Origin: Pagrus major
Lineage: Eukaryota > Chordata > Actinopteri > Spariformes > Sparidae
Assembly (NCBI RefSeq): GCF_040436345.1
Contig: NC_133233.1
Location: forward strand, 9,314,381-9,378,380
Direction of reading: 5' to 3'
DNA length: 64,000 nucleotides
Shown here: positions 34,520 through 46,260 of the stretch, piece by piece
How positions within the stretch are numbered: position 1 is the stretch's first letter
Layout: every line of letters starts with the position of its first letter
Position numbers and translations under genes: made by a program
Notes under the pieces: model-generated
Database searches by the model: none
Seen by the model: the letters and a program-made list of their open reading frames with translations, nothing else
What the model was told of the DNA's origin: nothing

Positions 34520-35570
34520 TTTCATCCCTATTAATCACATCGTCAGGCAGCCTAGACAGAGAATAAATGAACTCTCCTGGTCATTAAAATTAAGCATTGA
34601 ATTATTGACATGCAATTAGCCTGGCTTTTTTTTTGTGGGGAGACACTGAAAACTTTCTCCCGGCGGCTAGAGGGGAGAAATAATATGACTGCCGTAGTCA
34701 TCAGAACTAAAAAAAAAAAAAAACTGGGAAAGTGTGGAAAAAATATAACATGCCAGAAAATTCTAACTTGGAAAATCCTCTTTATCACATAATAAGAGCA
34801 CTAAGCCTGGTTCCATCTCATTTAGCTGAGTTTTATTCCCATAAGGAGTGGTGTCTTGCGCTCGTTATCTGCTTCGTTATGGAGAGGCCCGTGCCGCCGC
34901 CTCTGGATTATACTGTGGATTATGTTAATGTAGCAGAGACCGTGGACACGCTAACTAACATTGAGGTGATCTCTCCCTTCTGTGCGTCCCTATGTGCTCA
35001 ACTTGTTTATCTGTTTTCATTCAGCATAATGCACGTCCATATTCCATTATTATAATAGCAGATTGATCCCTAACTCGTAATCCTCTATCACTCAAAACGA
35101 CTTGAAGGAGAGGGAAAAGTAAACAATATTTTTGGTGAGACGCGCCTACATATTCTCCTTTCGCAGTCGCTTCCAATTACAGTGACAATTGCCTCAGTAA
35201 TTTTATGAATAGCAAGAAAACACTTACTGTGCTTGTTAGTCAAATACACATTCTGCAGCCTTCTTCATAGCAGCAGAGCAGGAGTTTGACAAGCTGTTTA
35301 CGCTAAGCCTGAGTAAATCAAATTCGGAGTTTGCCTTCCCTCCCCAGTAATCTCATTTTGTTTACCGCTAAGGCTAAGTACATTAGCATCTGCAAGGCCT
35401 GTCTGTATTTACTCTATTTACCCCTACTGTACTGGCTTCAAGCCAAACAGGGACTAATGTTACGAAATGAGGGTAACCAGCTGTATATTCATGAACAACT
35501 CGCTCCTAATCTGACACCGAGGCAGGGATCCAGAGCAGGCAGAGCTGCAGTCGAGGGTATAAACTGACAG
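34520..35570. promoter_or_regulatory. Candidate cluster of conserved non-coding elements
   Basis: About 1 kb of repeat-poor DNA with dense ATTA/TAAT words (34525-34625: CTATTAATCAC, CATTAAAATTAAGC, GAATTATTGAC, GCAATTAG). Forkhead-like GTAAACA occurs near 35118. Further AT-rich but non-simple words run through 35200-35400. One A-run at 34710-34723 interrupts it. Short open frames here show no recognisable protein. Confidence 0.35.
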
Positions 35571-36480
35571 AAGATGTAGTTTTTGCTTAAGTGAATGGAG
35601 ATATTAACCACTTTTAAGCTGTTATATTTTTCTTTCCCTCCTCTCGGGTGTTTATGTGGGGAAAGTGAGGCGTGACAGGAAGGGAAATAGCATGCCTCCT
35701 TCTCTGGAAACTGAAAGATACACAGTAGGAAGTGATGGTTTGGTTTAGATCATTCCACAGCAGTTTAGCTATACTCAGGGTTTACATAGGAAGTAAGGGT
35801 AATTTGACCTTTTAAGTAAGGAGGAAGTGACATAAGGGTCAAAGACTGTCAGGTTTCAGCGCTTCTGTTTCGTCTCCTCTCCTGGCCTTTCGGAGTGAAT
35901 GGGGCCTGTATCACATCTCACCTGTTGTATGCATCCTCCTGTTTGTCCACAGTTCCAGGGTCTGACCACAGCCCAGGTTCCCATAACCTACAACCTGGCC
36001 TCCGTGCCTCATTAGGCAGATGCATCACGGGCGAACACTGCAAACAGCTGCTGGGTTCGTACTGCGGCCTCATGACAGGCCAAACCAGATATCATGAGAT
36101 CTCACTGTCGGTGTTCCAACGAGGTCAAACAGTGAGTAATATGTACTCTGCAAAAAACAAAAATTGGCAGTTAAAAGGTTTACAGACTCAAACAGGAGAG
36201 TGTGAGGAAACGAGGCTACCGCGTATCCACTGTTTTATTTTCAGTGAAAGGCTGCACCAGACCACAGCATGTTGCCAAGTGAAGTTAAATTCACTTCACC
36301 ACATTTTGAGATGCAAGATGTCTTCACCTCCACAGCGGCTTCTGACGGAAATACATGTATTGTCATATAGGTCTGAATAGAAAACCCATGCATGAGACAG
36401 CTTACTGATGATCTTGATAAAAATCTGATAGTTCTTGCACCACACTACGGCTGCACACTCACAGTTTAACGTTCACTTGA
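35571..36480. other. Gene-free interval
   Basis: The longest frame (35895-36380, 161 codons) has no domain, no hydrophobic pattern and no recognisable family, and is not taken as a gene. Confidence 0.4.
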
Positions 36481-36489
36481 AGCAACAGC

Positions 36490-36790
36490 AAGGTTGGTCA
36501 GTCATTTCGATTTGAACTGAAGTATCTCAACAACGACTTGATCAACAGCCGTGAAATTTGTTTCAGACCTTCACGTCTCCATTAGGATGAACTGGTAATC
36601 CCTTAGTTTTTCATTTAATGCCATCACTGTCTCAAATGATTATACTGTCCAATACATGATTTATGAGGAAATACCTGCAAAACTAATGTTTTATTCACAC
36701 CAGCCTCAGCTGTACTCAACTGTGCTTGAGTGCTGATTAGCAAATGTTAGCATGCTAACATGCAAAACAGAGGTGGTTAACCAAAAATGT
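36490..36790. repeat. Copy of a common fish repeat (GTTAGCATGCTAAC type)
   Basis: It carries ordered modules shared with 51930-52150 and 52565-53040: AACAACGACTTGATCAAC...GTGAAATTTG, AGGATGAACTGGTAATCC, CCTGCAAAACTAATG, then an 18-bp palindrome centred on GCATGC at 36744-36761. Confidence 0.6.
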
Positions 36791-38860
36791 GGCAATCCAA
36801 AAAAACCCTCTGACAGGAAAAAAATGGAGCTGAATGAAACTACAATGCGTTAAATTAAAACCCGATTTAAACGTCCACCTAAAGAAGTTCTACTCGCAAT
36901 ATAGGAGCTTAAATGATGCAATAATGAATGTATTTAATTCCCATGTGTTGATACTTGATTTTTAAAATTAAATATATTAAATTGATATAAAGATACATTT
37001 GTATAACATCCAGCCCTAATACGGCGGAGTTCCCATCCTTTTCTTTAAATAATAAGATCAGGATGAGTTGTTTTCAGTAATTGTCTTAACACTGGCAGAA
37101 GTTCCTCCACCTAATCACTCCCTGGTGATTGTTTGACTGCCAGTGCAAACAAACGATTAGCAGGAGTGTTAACGAAGTGCTTCATCTGACACTGCAGACC
37201 TGACCTATTGTCTTGCTAATGTTGCTGCCTAGTATGAACAAATAACAGATTTCACAATCCAACACTAAGGCAACACTTTTTGAAGAGTACATTTCACTAG
37301 TATATTACGTAGGTTACCTTCTGCACTGCTCCGTTCATAAGGCTGCAGAGTGAAAACATCATTTGAGTTATCCTTTCCTCCCAATTAAATTTTTTTTTTA
37401 ATGCTGTTAAAAGGAATCTCGTTCAGCAATTTCTTCACATTTACCGAAGCCAACAATCTCCCTTCCTCTCAGTCCTTTCAAGAGGTTGTACATCTCAAAT
37501 TAAAGCAGCGTCTTCTTATGCATTGGTATGTACACATATACGTCCAGCTCGCATGCTCTCGAGCGATGAAAGCTTGAATAGGATTTCGGCACTTCATGGT
37601 GTGCTTGATTTTCTCCCATTTTACGAGGATCAAACACAGTCTGACTGTGGCTGCCTCGCCGGGCTCACTGAGCTGCAGCGTCGCTGAGAAGTTTTTAGCG
37701 ATGGGAGCATTTCAGCCCCGTGGCAACGCAATCTCTATATCCCAATGTAATTATCAGGATAAGACTTTCTCCCTCGGTGGTGAGGGCCAAAGTTTCCCGC
37801 CATGGTGCGTGGAGATTTGATTTGATTGAAAAGGCTGTGCTGCATGGTACGTCCTGGTGGGCTGCAGGGCTTCTGCAGCTCATGCGTTAAGCCTCCATGT
37901 CCGCATACAATACTCGTTCAATGCATGACTATTTTCCCTTTCTCTGAATTACTGCTGTATAGAATTTTCCAGAAGAAGTGGAGGGAAAGTTTCAGGCAAT
38001 TGTGGCAGAAGTGTCCTGAAAAATGTCCAATAAAATTAAATGTGTATTGAATTTTGAAAAAAGGAATCACTCTCACACTTATTGTGGAGCTTTCAGCTTC
38101 TCTCCAGCCAGTTAAATCATCTCTGCCTGGATTACCTGCTTGTCAGTTGCTGCTTCCTGTGACAGCGTACTGAGGTATCTCATTGCATGTACTTGAGGCA
38201 TTTTCCTTCACCTGCGTCAGAACACAAGCGTGTGTAAAAGCAAAACATCCAACCAGGGAGCGATGGTGTCGCTCTGGAGGTCAGTGGAATATCTTCTGGT
38301 TCATTGGTCGCTGCAGTCACACACACACTCATACACACACACACACAGCTGACATGCTGTGAAACAACAACTGACTCGGCCTGTTGATAAATGCTGTAAT
38401 GTAACCGCTGCAGCATGACATGCGCATTAGTTGAATCGTGCAACATGTCCATTTGGACAGGTGATTAATTTTTAAATTCCCTGCTTTCATGCTGCATCCT
38501 AATTCCATATGCAAAAACGGTTCTAGAGAACACACCACTGAATATCCTGCTCAGCTGGTTAAAAATTAATAGGAATGTCAATGCCTGAGCATTGTGTTAC
38601 TTTTTAACCACGCGCTTCGTTAAATATTCAATCTCAGGAAGGCAAATATTACATTCCTTTACCTTTAGTTGTGTCTCTGCCTTGTTGTGTCTTGTTGCTT
38701 CCCGGCTTCCCTGTTTTCTCTCTGCCTTTCTCTCTGTATCTTTCTTTCCTGTTGACTCTGATGCCCAGGCGTCCGCTTAATTGGTATTTCTGTTGAGCTT
38801 TTCCGAGTGTGAAACAACAGAGCCTCACACCTCAAATACAGTATTTATTCATTATTTTGC
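36791..38860. other. Gene-free interval
   Basis: No gene. The segment 37690-37800 (CCAATGTAATTATCAGG) is repeat-poor. A short (CA)n lies at about 38322-38347. Confidence 0.35.
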
Positions 38861-38864
38861 ACAC

Positions 38865-39130
38865 AGTTGTCTGACAGCAGGAAACCTTGTTAGCCAAGCT
38901 AATTTAAGGGGTGACTAGCAATCCAATTAGATCTAATTGGAGGCTGATAGAACAGCCTTCAGAGGCAACCTGCACTGACTCCCACCACCGCCGCATCGTC
39001 ACACCCCTGGACGCTTTTTCTCCTCCCTGCGTGAATGTCGCCGCCGCCTCGCCGAGGTTTGGGGCGTGAGTCAAACTTCTGAAATCACGTAATAATGAAA
39101 TTGTTACATTATGTGGCGCAACAATGGAGA
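38865..39130. promoter_or_regulatory. Candidate enhancer containing a perfect 20-bp homeodomain palindrome
   Basis: TCCAATTAGATCTAATTGGA at 38922-38941 is identical to its own reverse complement and presents two TAATTG words head to head. Flanking DNA is repeat-poor (CAAGCTAATTTAAGG at about 38896; CACGTAATAATGAAATTG at about 39086; AACAATGG, a SOX-like word, at about 39120) and CpG-rich at 38985-39065. Confidence 0.4.
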
Positions 39131-40646
39131 TCTATTCATGGTGGTGTGGCGGAGCAGAGGGGGCTGAGAGAGGTGGCAGAGGCTAATTCAGCGAGGCCTT
39201 CTCACAAAGACTGGGACAATGTCCCGGGTATAGAGTTGTTGTCTCAGGGCAGAGACCACCCCAGAAAACCCTCTCTCACTCACACACAATGGACACTGGT
39301 GGCCTCTTGGTCCACACTTTAGAAGCATGACCTATGGACAGAAAGTCAGATCATAAAAGGTGCGAGCGCATGTCTTAAAAATAACATCTTCAGTGCTTCT
39401 CTTCAGGAGCTAAAGCTGCTGCAGTGTATGGTTGGATGTGCCTCCTTTAACGTTAACATATAAAGTGAAGGTATTACTTAAAAAAATGTCCCTATTCCCA
39501 TAATACTCTTCAGATGTAAATTATTTTTAACATCTCACTGAACAAGCATGCTTCTAGTTTGCATCTCCTCCTGCAGTATAATGATGTGTGCTCACCTATT
39601 AGTGCTTTTTAGGCACTCAGCAGGCCTCTGTGTGAGTGTGTGAACCTCTTTGAAAACTCACTTGCTAACAGTTAAGTGCTGCGGCAACTCACTTTTCTAA
39701 ATAACTCGTGTGTCAACTCCTGCTATATCATAAGTAAATTAACGAGCTGCCACAGTTAAGAAAAACCATCACAAATGACTACAATGCAACAGAAGAGCTG
39801 ACTGCTGTGGTTTTGATCACTGAATCGAGCACACATTGTAAATTACTTGACGCAGGGCTCTGGAAACTTCTTGGAAATTCACAAACTCACGTAAGTAAAA
39901 TGGACTCAAAACCCACATTTTGCATTTGCACATGAATATTCAGATTTTTCTATCTTACAGAGCTCTTTAATGACCTCTCGTCCACGATAGTTTAAAAGTT
40001 GAGATTTGAACGTTCAGTCCTGACCTTGAAGACAATGCTCGACAAAATAATCTCAAGACAAGGTCCAAGCTATTCTAGAGCTTTCAATTGTGCGACGCAA
40101 TCCTCCTGAGAATTCCTGCATCTTGTTGATATACATTTTTTAAATGCACGGCATGTAATTAAAAAGTAAAAGACATACGTAGGAATCATAGGAGTCTGAG
40201 GATTGTTCAACAACATCCATTGCTAATGAGAATCTATCTTCATGACTCAAGCAGAATAAACACAGACAAGGACATGTGTTAAAGTTTTATTCACGTTACA
40301 TTGAGTCACATTCCCTGACTTCCTTACTCCCCTCTGACTCTCTCCCAGAAGTTATAGTGACAGGCAACCAAATGAAATATTAGAGATTTCTGTGGGTTTG
40401 AACGCTGTTGGAAAAACAATATTTGGGATAATGTAAGTGCACAACAAAATGTATAACAAAGGTCTAGTTGTTTTTAGACATTTTATTGCAGAAATGTTTC
40501 ATATTATATTTTTAAGCTCACATGGAAGTCTTTAAAGTAATCAGTAAAATGTAAATTTGAACACCTTTATACTATTGACTGACAACTGGGCAATCTCCAT
40601 CTGTTGAGGGAAATCATGTGATATGAGGAATGATCCAGATAGATAC
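39131..40646. other. Gene-free interval
   Basis: Nothing supported as a gene or named repeat; AT-rich intergenic DNA. Confidence 0.4.
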
Positions 40647-40980
40647 TTAAAGGTGCAAAATGTAAGAATTTTAGCTGAACACATTCAAAAATTACCTAAA
40701 ATTACCAACTAAAGCGTGAATAAATAACAGTTTTGACATTATGATGTCTATATACTGTTGCATCAACTAAAGTTAGCATGCTAACCAGCTAGCTTTGGCC
40801 TGTCCCGGTCCAAAACTCCTGTATTAGCGGTGTAAACATCAACACACCCACGCTGCTCCCAGCTCCCAGTCTGGACTGCTAGTTGCATGGCTAACTGAGC
40901 TAACAGTAGCTACAGTTAGCAGCAGAAAGTGCTTATTCTGCTCATATGCTGCCCCCATTTGTTACATATTGCATCTTTAA
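40647..40980. mobile_element. MITE with near-perfect terminal inverted repeats
   Basis: A 334-bp element starting TTAAAGGTGCAAAATGTAA, with its right-end complement TTAAAGATGCAATATGTAA (17 of 19 identical). The interior contains GTTAGCATGCTAACCAGCTAGC and TACAGTTAGCAGCAG modules typical of fish repeats. No coding frame. A remnant with the same kind of end lies at about 3318-3340. Confidence 0.7.
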
Positions 40981-42170
40981 TGGTAATTGTGGTGAGATTG
41001 TTTTATCAACTACTGTTTCCAAGGCCACTGAACTGATTAAATATTATTTTCAGTAATAATCCCAAAGGACAGATGCCCATTTGGCCTACAGGTTTAAGAC
41101 ACTGACGTATAATCACAATGTCCCTGAGTCGAGTCCAGCCAGAGACCTCTTTTGCATGTCTTCCCTCACTTCCTGTCATCTCTCTCCTGTCATTATAACG
41201 GCTGCATTGACGTACGACTAATAGAAAACAACATGTCCCCTTCCTTGTCACAAATGTCCTAATAAACCTTTACCTATCACTTTGACCCCAGCGGTAACAA
41301 AACGATACTATTTGTTGACATACTCTCACTTTGATGATCCACTGTGAAACAACTGAGATCACGAGGACGCACTGGGCGGTCCCACCTGTCCATATGCAGC
41401 AAGAACAAAAGCAGATGAAGGGCTTTTTTCTGTATGAGACCAGTGCAGGGTGCAGAGGGAAATACACAGCAGCAGCACACGCAAGCCCGCTAATGTCCCT
41501 CTTTAGGGGAATCCGGCGCGCATACGTGTATGTGTGATCAAGAAGCAAGTGAGTGGGGGTATTCCCCTATCTGATTGGCCACTGGCTGGGCTTGGAACAT
41601 GATGCAAGTAAACACAGCTTCCCTTTGAAATACCTCACGCACCATTTGCAATTCTAAACATCTTGGTTTACATTAACTCAGTGCAACCTGGACGTGTGTG
41701 TTTTGTGTAAAGTGTAATCAGTTAAACTTAAGGCTTGTGGTGAAAAAATCAGGAACACGTGGTCTTTAAGCAGACCTGTTGTGTCGAGGAAATACAGATA
41801 TGAGAGAGAAAAGAAAGACAGATGTGGGATCTTTGCGTAAGTGTGCTGTTTTAAAGCGCTGCCGTCGTAATTCACCGCTGAATTTGGATTGACAGGAAGC
41901 TGTAAAGTGTTGAGTAAAATCTCAGAGCAGAACCATGAATCAAAAGAGCTGCTGCAGTAAGTTCTTGCAGAATTTTTACAACACTGAGGGTGGACACCTG
42001 TCATTCTCTAAGTATAGCTTTAACATGGGAGTATTTCACCCGTGGCAAGCCCCCTACAGAATGATATAAGGGAGGATAGGAATGTGAAAAGTTGGATTTT
42101 TTGGGGATGGTGAACTTGTTATTTTTCCTGGTTCTAACTCTTACTGATGTACAACTATAATGAACCAGTG
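40981..42170. other. Gene-free interval
   Basis: No gene. The 41560-41680 segment (CTGATTGGCC, GTAAACACAG, CACCATTTGCAATTC) is repeat-poor and may be conserved. Confidence 0.35.
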
Positions 42171-42179
42171 CCCAGCTAG

Positions 42180-42690
42180 TACATCAACTTATCATGATTT
42201 GTGGAACAGGAATAGAGGTTTTAGCAATTTAGATTCATTAAAATGGCTTCTGGGAATGCAATTACCAATGCAAACAGTCGTCGGACCGGGCTCATTGGAA
42301 TTCGTGCCGAATAGACACAGGCGGCTCCTTCTCACTTCTGCAAGGCAGATAGCAGACAGACAAGCTGTCAGAATCGTTATCGTCGGGACTTCATCTCGTT
42401 AATTTGGTAGATGGGAGCGCGGGTATTTGCCCTGTGGAAAACTAAACACACTTGCAGGGTTTTCTCTCAACTCCCCCCTCTGTCCGCGGAGAAAAACCAG
42501 CCAAGCAGCCAGGCAGCCGGGCCCACACATAGCCTGCAGTCATATCAGACCCAACAGCCTGGCAGGAGTCAATATGACCGCGGGCGAAAAAATGGTGGTG
42601 GAGCTGGTCCCCCTCAATCGCAGACCTGGCTCGAGCTGCAAACTGCAGGGAGCGAGGCGCTCATTCAATATGAGTGAGCTCCATCCCCCT
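42180..42690. promoter_or_regulatory. Candidate conserved regulatory island
   Basis: Repeat-poor DNA: GCAATTTAGATTCATTAAAATGG and GGGAATGCAATTACC near 42215-42265, then a GC-richer stretch at 42530-42680. Short frames are open here by composition only. Confidence 0.3.
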
Positions 42691-44299
42691 GCTACCCTCC
42701 ATTTTCACCCTCATACACACCGATGCACATTTCAAAACTTGCTTTCAGTCAGCTCGTGTCACCACCTCCCCCACCACCAGGTCTTTTCTCTCCCACTTCA
42801 CCAACTCTCCCTCAACCCTTACTTGTTTTTTTCTCATAAGTTGTACATGATTTTTTTCAGTCCAGATTTGATTTGACAGCAGATGCCTATCCCCCCCCCC
42901 CCCTCTGCTGACCCTGCAGACTATAGTGTGGAAAGGGTTTGAAAAGGGCTGGACTTGGGCTAAAAGACCCTTTTTATTGACTGGAGATGGTTGGTTGTTA
43001 CGTTCACCAAACACTCTCTTCCCCTCTTTTTCATTCAGTGAGAGCTGATCAAAGTTCAATTGTGGCAATTTGGAGCAGAACAGTGATTAGAAGTAAACTT
43101 CGGAGTCAGAGAGGAAGCGCCTTGTATCTCAGCCTCATGCAGACACACACACACACACCTTGTCTTTGCTAAATGAAGCGAGAGAACAGTCAGTGTTTAG
43201 CGCTCGGGAATTCCAGAAGGCAGGTGACTCACAGGTGACAGATTGAAAAAGCTAAATGAAAGGGAAGGAAAACAAAATCAGCAACTGATATTGAATAATT
43301 AAATAGTATCAGTCATTATTTTGAGGAGGTCACCCACAGGGTCGGACTAAATCCCATCCTGTTTCGTGTATCACCCCTATTATTATTCATTTTGTCAACT
43401 GAATATTTATGACTAAAACACACATTTCAGGCAAAACTGTGTATATGCAGAAGCTCCCCATGTTGAGCCCTGCTAAGACGTCTCAAAGAGAATACGTGAA
43501 CACAAAGTGCTTTATTGCGGTGTGTGTGAACAGCCCTGTCAAACGTCTGTTTACCATCTCATGTTCCCAGAGGCACAAACCTCTCGACAGAGGCTACATC
43601 TACTCTTTCCTGCTGAAAGATGTCTTTAAAACAACAGCGTTTTTGCTGTTTTCTGCTTTAAAGGCGGGAACGATGTCAGTGTTACAACCTCAGAGGACAA
43701 ATTAGAGTCAAAGTAGCTGCCTTGTAAGAGACTGTGTCGGCCTCTGTGGTTTCCTGATAAACAAAAAACCCATAGTTTACAGCAGGTTGGGTAGATTTAG
43801 AGGTTTCTAAGCTACATTAAACCTGTTTAGAGGTCATGTTAAAGGAAGACTTTTGGGACATACCCTTATTTTCTTACCTTGCGAGGCAACTGGTTTGGTT
43901 AGATACCGTTATCATGTGTATCTTGTAAATCCATCTTGCCAGGTTTGTGCATCTGGCCGAACACAGAGGCGTTACAATAATCAGCGTCCTGTAAGAAGCT
44001 ACTGGCAGCTACAGGCTTGGTTTAGGTGTAAAGAACAGCGAAACAACAGAGGTTAGCATAGCACTTATATCAGAACTGGAGAGTATATTTCATTGAAAGA
44101 AGAGCAAAAAACTACACTTTTCTCAATGGCAAAGATATTTTTGCTTTCCTGGCCTCGCTAAGACCAAATTAGATGGGTCGTCCAATCAGCTGCCAAATAT
44201 TTTTTGAACGTACCGAACAGCTTCTGATAAGCTCCTCTCCAGATGGTGCGTCAGGTTACTTATTTCCTTGTTTGCTAAGGTTAGATGAGGAAATTGGTA
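42691..44299. other. Gene-free interval with repeat fragments
   Basis: A C-run at 42891-42903 and a (CA)n at about 43142-43158. From about 43838 to 44060 are fragments that resemble the repeat family of 32154-32696. No gene. Confidence 0.35.
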
Positions 44300-44455
44300 T
44301 TCTGTTGAATATTGGCATAAATAGTGGAAACAGAGAAAACATCCTCTGAAGCTCATTAATTAACATGTTATATCCTGCTTTTTTATATGAAAACCATAAG
44401 TGCAAAAGTTGTGATTTTGCAGGGAGTTATGTGCAGAAGTATTTCTTGTCATTAA
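44300..44455. repeat. Fragment of the 32154-32696 repeat family
   Basis: Ordered modules GCATAAATAGTGGAAACAGA and ATTAATTAACATGTTATATC, then GTGATTTTGCAGGGAGTTATG and TATTTCTTG. Compare GCATTAAGACAGAAACTGG, TTATGTGAGGTCATG and TATTTCTTGGCTGG in the full element at 32154. Confidence 0.5.
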
Positions 44456-44529
44456 TACAAATTCAAATGTTGGATTGGATGTAATATGCTACTTGTTTTA
44501 GAGATGCTCGCAGGTGAATTATTTTGATC

Positions 44530-44960
44530 ACACTATGGGGCTTTTCCACTGGCACTTTTGGCACAAACTGGGCCACGCTGATTTGCTTTTCCATTACCAG
44601 TTTTACCGCACCAAGTAGAGCCAAGCCCCGCCCGAGTGGGTCTAAAGCGACGTCTGGTGGTTGTGGCCAACCTGCGTCAACCCCCCTTCTACCTCTCAGA
44701 CAAGACTGTGATGCGATACACAACTAATGTCTGTGCAGGAGAACAGAAAGAAAGGCGTTTTTAAAAGTCTGTGTGTTCAGCTCTCAGTAATTTTATTGCT
44801 TCTATCTGAACTTTTACATCAGTTAGCGTCACACCTTCAGGCAGGTAGCCATGTTGTAGTGGAAATGCAAATCCCCAACGCACTGGGCTGACGTGCCAAG
44901 TCAAACTGAGTCAAGCCGAGCCAGGACATGTGTATGGAAAAGTGTGGCATGGCTCGGTCC
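44530..44960. repeat. Fish repeat with CTTTTCCA ends
   Basis: The left end has GGGGCTTTTCCACTGG and the right end has ATGGAAAAGTGTGGCATGG, so CTTTTCCA words face each other. Internal GAGCCAAGCC and GCCGAGCCAGGAC modules recur. It resembles a teleost interspersed element recalled from other genomes. No coding frame. Confidence 0.5.
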
Positions 44961-44989
44961 GCTGCCCTTTGACAATCATGATTTGACTT

Positions 44990-45190
44990 TTGGTTCGTGC
45001 ACCGCCCTGATGTTGCCCTCCAGATACAGTTTAATAACTAGTGATTAACTTTGAATCTTGGGGCCATCATCAGGTCAAATCTAGGACAAATATTAGCATG
45101 CTCAAACACTGAGATGGTGATCATGGCACAATGACACAAGGTCGAGGACAATGTTAGCATGCTGGAGTTAGCATTCAGCTAACTATAGGA
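44990..45190. repeat. Fragment of the GTTAGCATGCTAAC-type fish repeat
   Basis: CCATCATCAGGTCAAATC, ATATTAGCATGCTCAAAC and AATGTTAGCATGCTGGAG occur in the order seen in other copies of the family. Confidence 0.45.
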
Positions 45191-45499
45191 CCATACTGTT
45201 TATACATGGACAGGGCCAGGAAAGCTGTCTCCTGTCTTCATGCTGCGTTAAGCAAACCATGCTCCATATTAAACAGACAGGAGACAAAAGTGGTGATGAT
45301 GTTCTTATCTTCTTCTTAAGATGAGGTGTGATTTAAGTTGCTCTATGCTTAATAAATGGCCTAGTACGAATACATGGATGCAGGTAACAGTGACTGTATT
45401 ATTGGCTCCGATGCCCAGCTCATTTGTTGGTCTCCACAGTAAACACACAGCAGATCACTGCTTCATAGCCCAGCATCCCAAATATAGATTTCACTGTCA

Positions 45500-46260
45500 T
45501 CTTTAAGTATGCAAATGATCTGTCAGTCTGTCGGTGGATGGACGGCTCATGGCCGCATTCCAGGCTCTCTCATTTTAATACCCAAATTGACGTCGTGCTC
45601 CGTCGTCCTTTTGTTGCCGCGCCGCGCTGATCCTCACGCCGGCCAAGAAAACAAAAAAGTCAGTTATACGGCTCCAATTGATGCGACAGGCATTTAGTAA
45701 AGCGATTTCTATGGTAACAATCCTCAGGAACATTTTCATTTTCCAGCATCAAATGGGCAAAAACGTAGCCGTGATAATTAGCACTGTGTGTGTAGCTTAA
45801 TGTGTGTGTGTGTGTGTGCGCGTCGAACCTGCTTAAAAGGACTTCAAAAAGCCCGGAGGAAAAACACAGTTTGGTGTTTTACGACATCTTACCTCTCTCT
45901 CTCTGCTGTCAGTCAGCATTAGGGGCTGTTTTTGCCTGTTGTATTTTTCTTTTGTAATCTAAAGCACCGTCCTTTTAAAAAACGACTCTGCTAATTACTT
46001 TATTTAATCGGGCGCCGGCCGAGGAATTATTTTTGTAGCCCCGAGCTACTTTTGAACCTGTAACAATAGCTTTTGGAATATCAGTTTAAGATAAAAAGCT
46101 TTTACAGTTAATCCCGGAGGCTTTTCTATCTACACATTTCGAGTCGCACTTTCATGTGGACCCTTCAAGATCACGAGGACTCTGATATGGTTGTATTGCA
46201 CCTGAGGATAATCTGAAAACCAATGCAATTAGTCGGACTGTGAACGAAACAAGAAAGAGT
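45500..46260. promoter_or_regulatory. Candidate cluster of conserved non-coding elements
   Basis: Two repeat-poor islands (45500-45785 and 45925-46240) around a short (TG)n at about 45800-45818. Words include AAGTATGCAAATGATC (octamer-like), CCAATTGATGCGAC, TGATAATTAGC, GCTAATTACTTTATTTAATCG and SOX-like AACAATAG (46062-46069). CpG content is above the surroundings. No protein-like frame. Confidence 0.35.

Noticed and set aside
35895..36380. A 161-codon frame in the desert
   Set aside because: No recognisable domain, composition bias or splice context; compatible with chance.
36744..36761. 18-bp palindrome centred on GCATGC
   Set aside because: It is a fixed part of a common fish interspersed repeat, so it is not a distinctive regulatory site.
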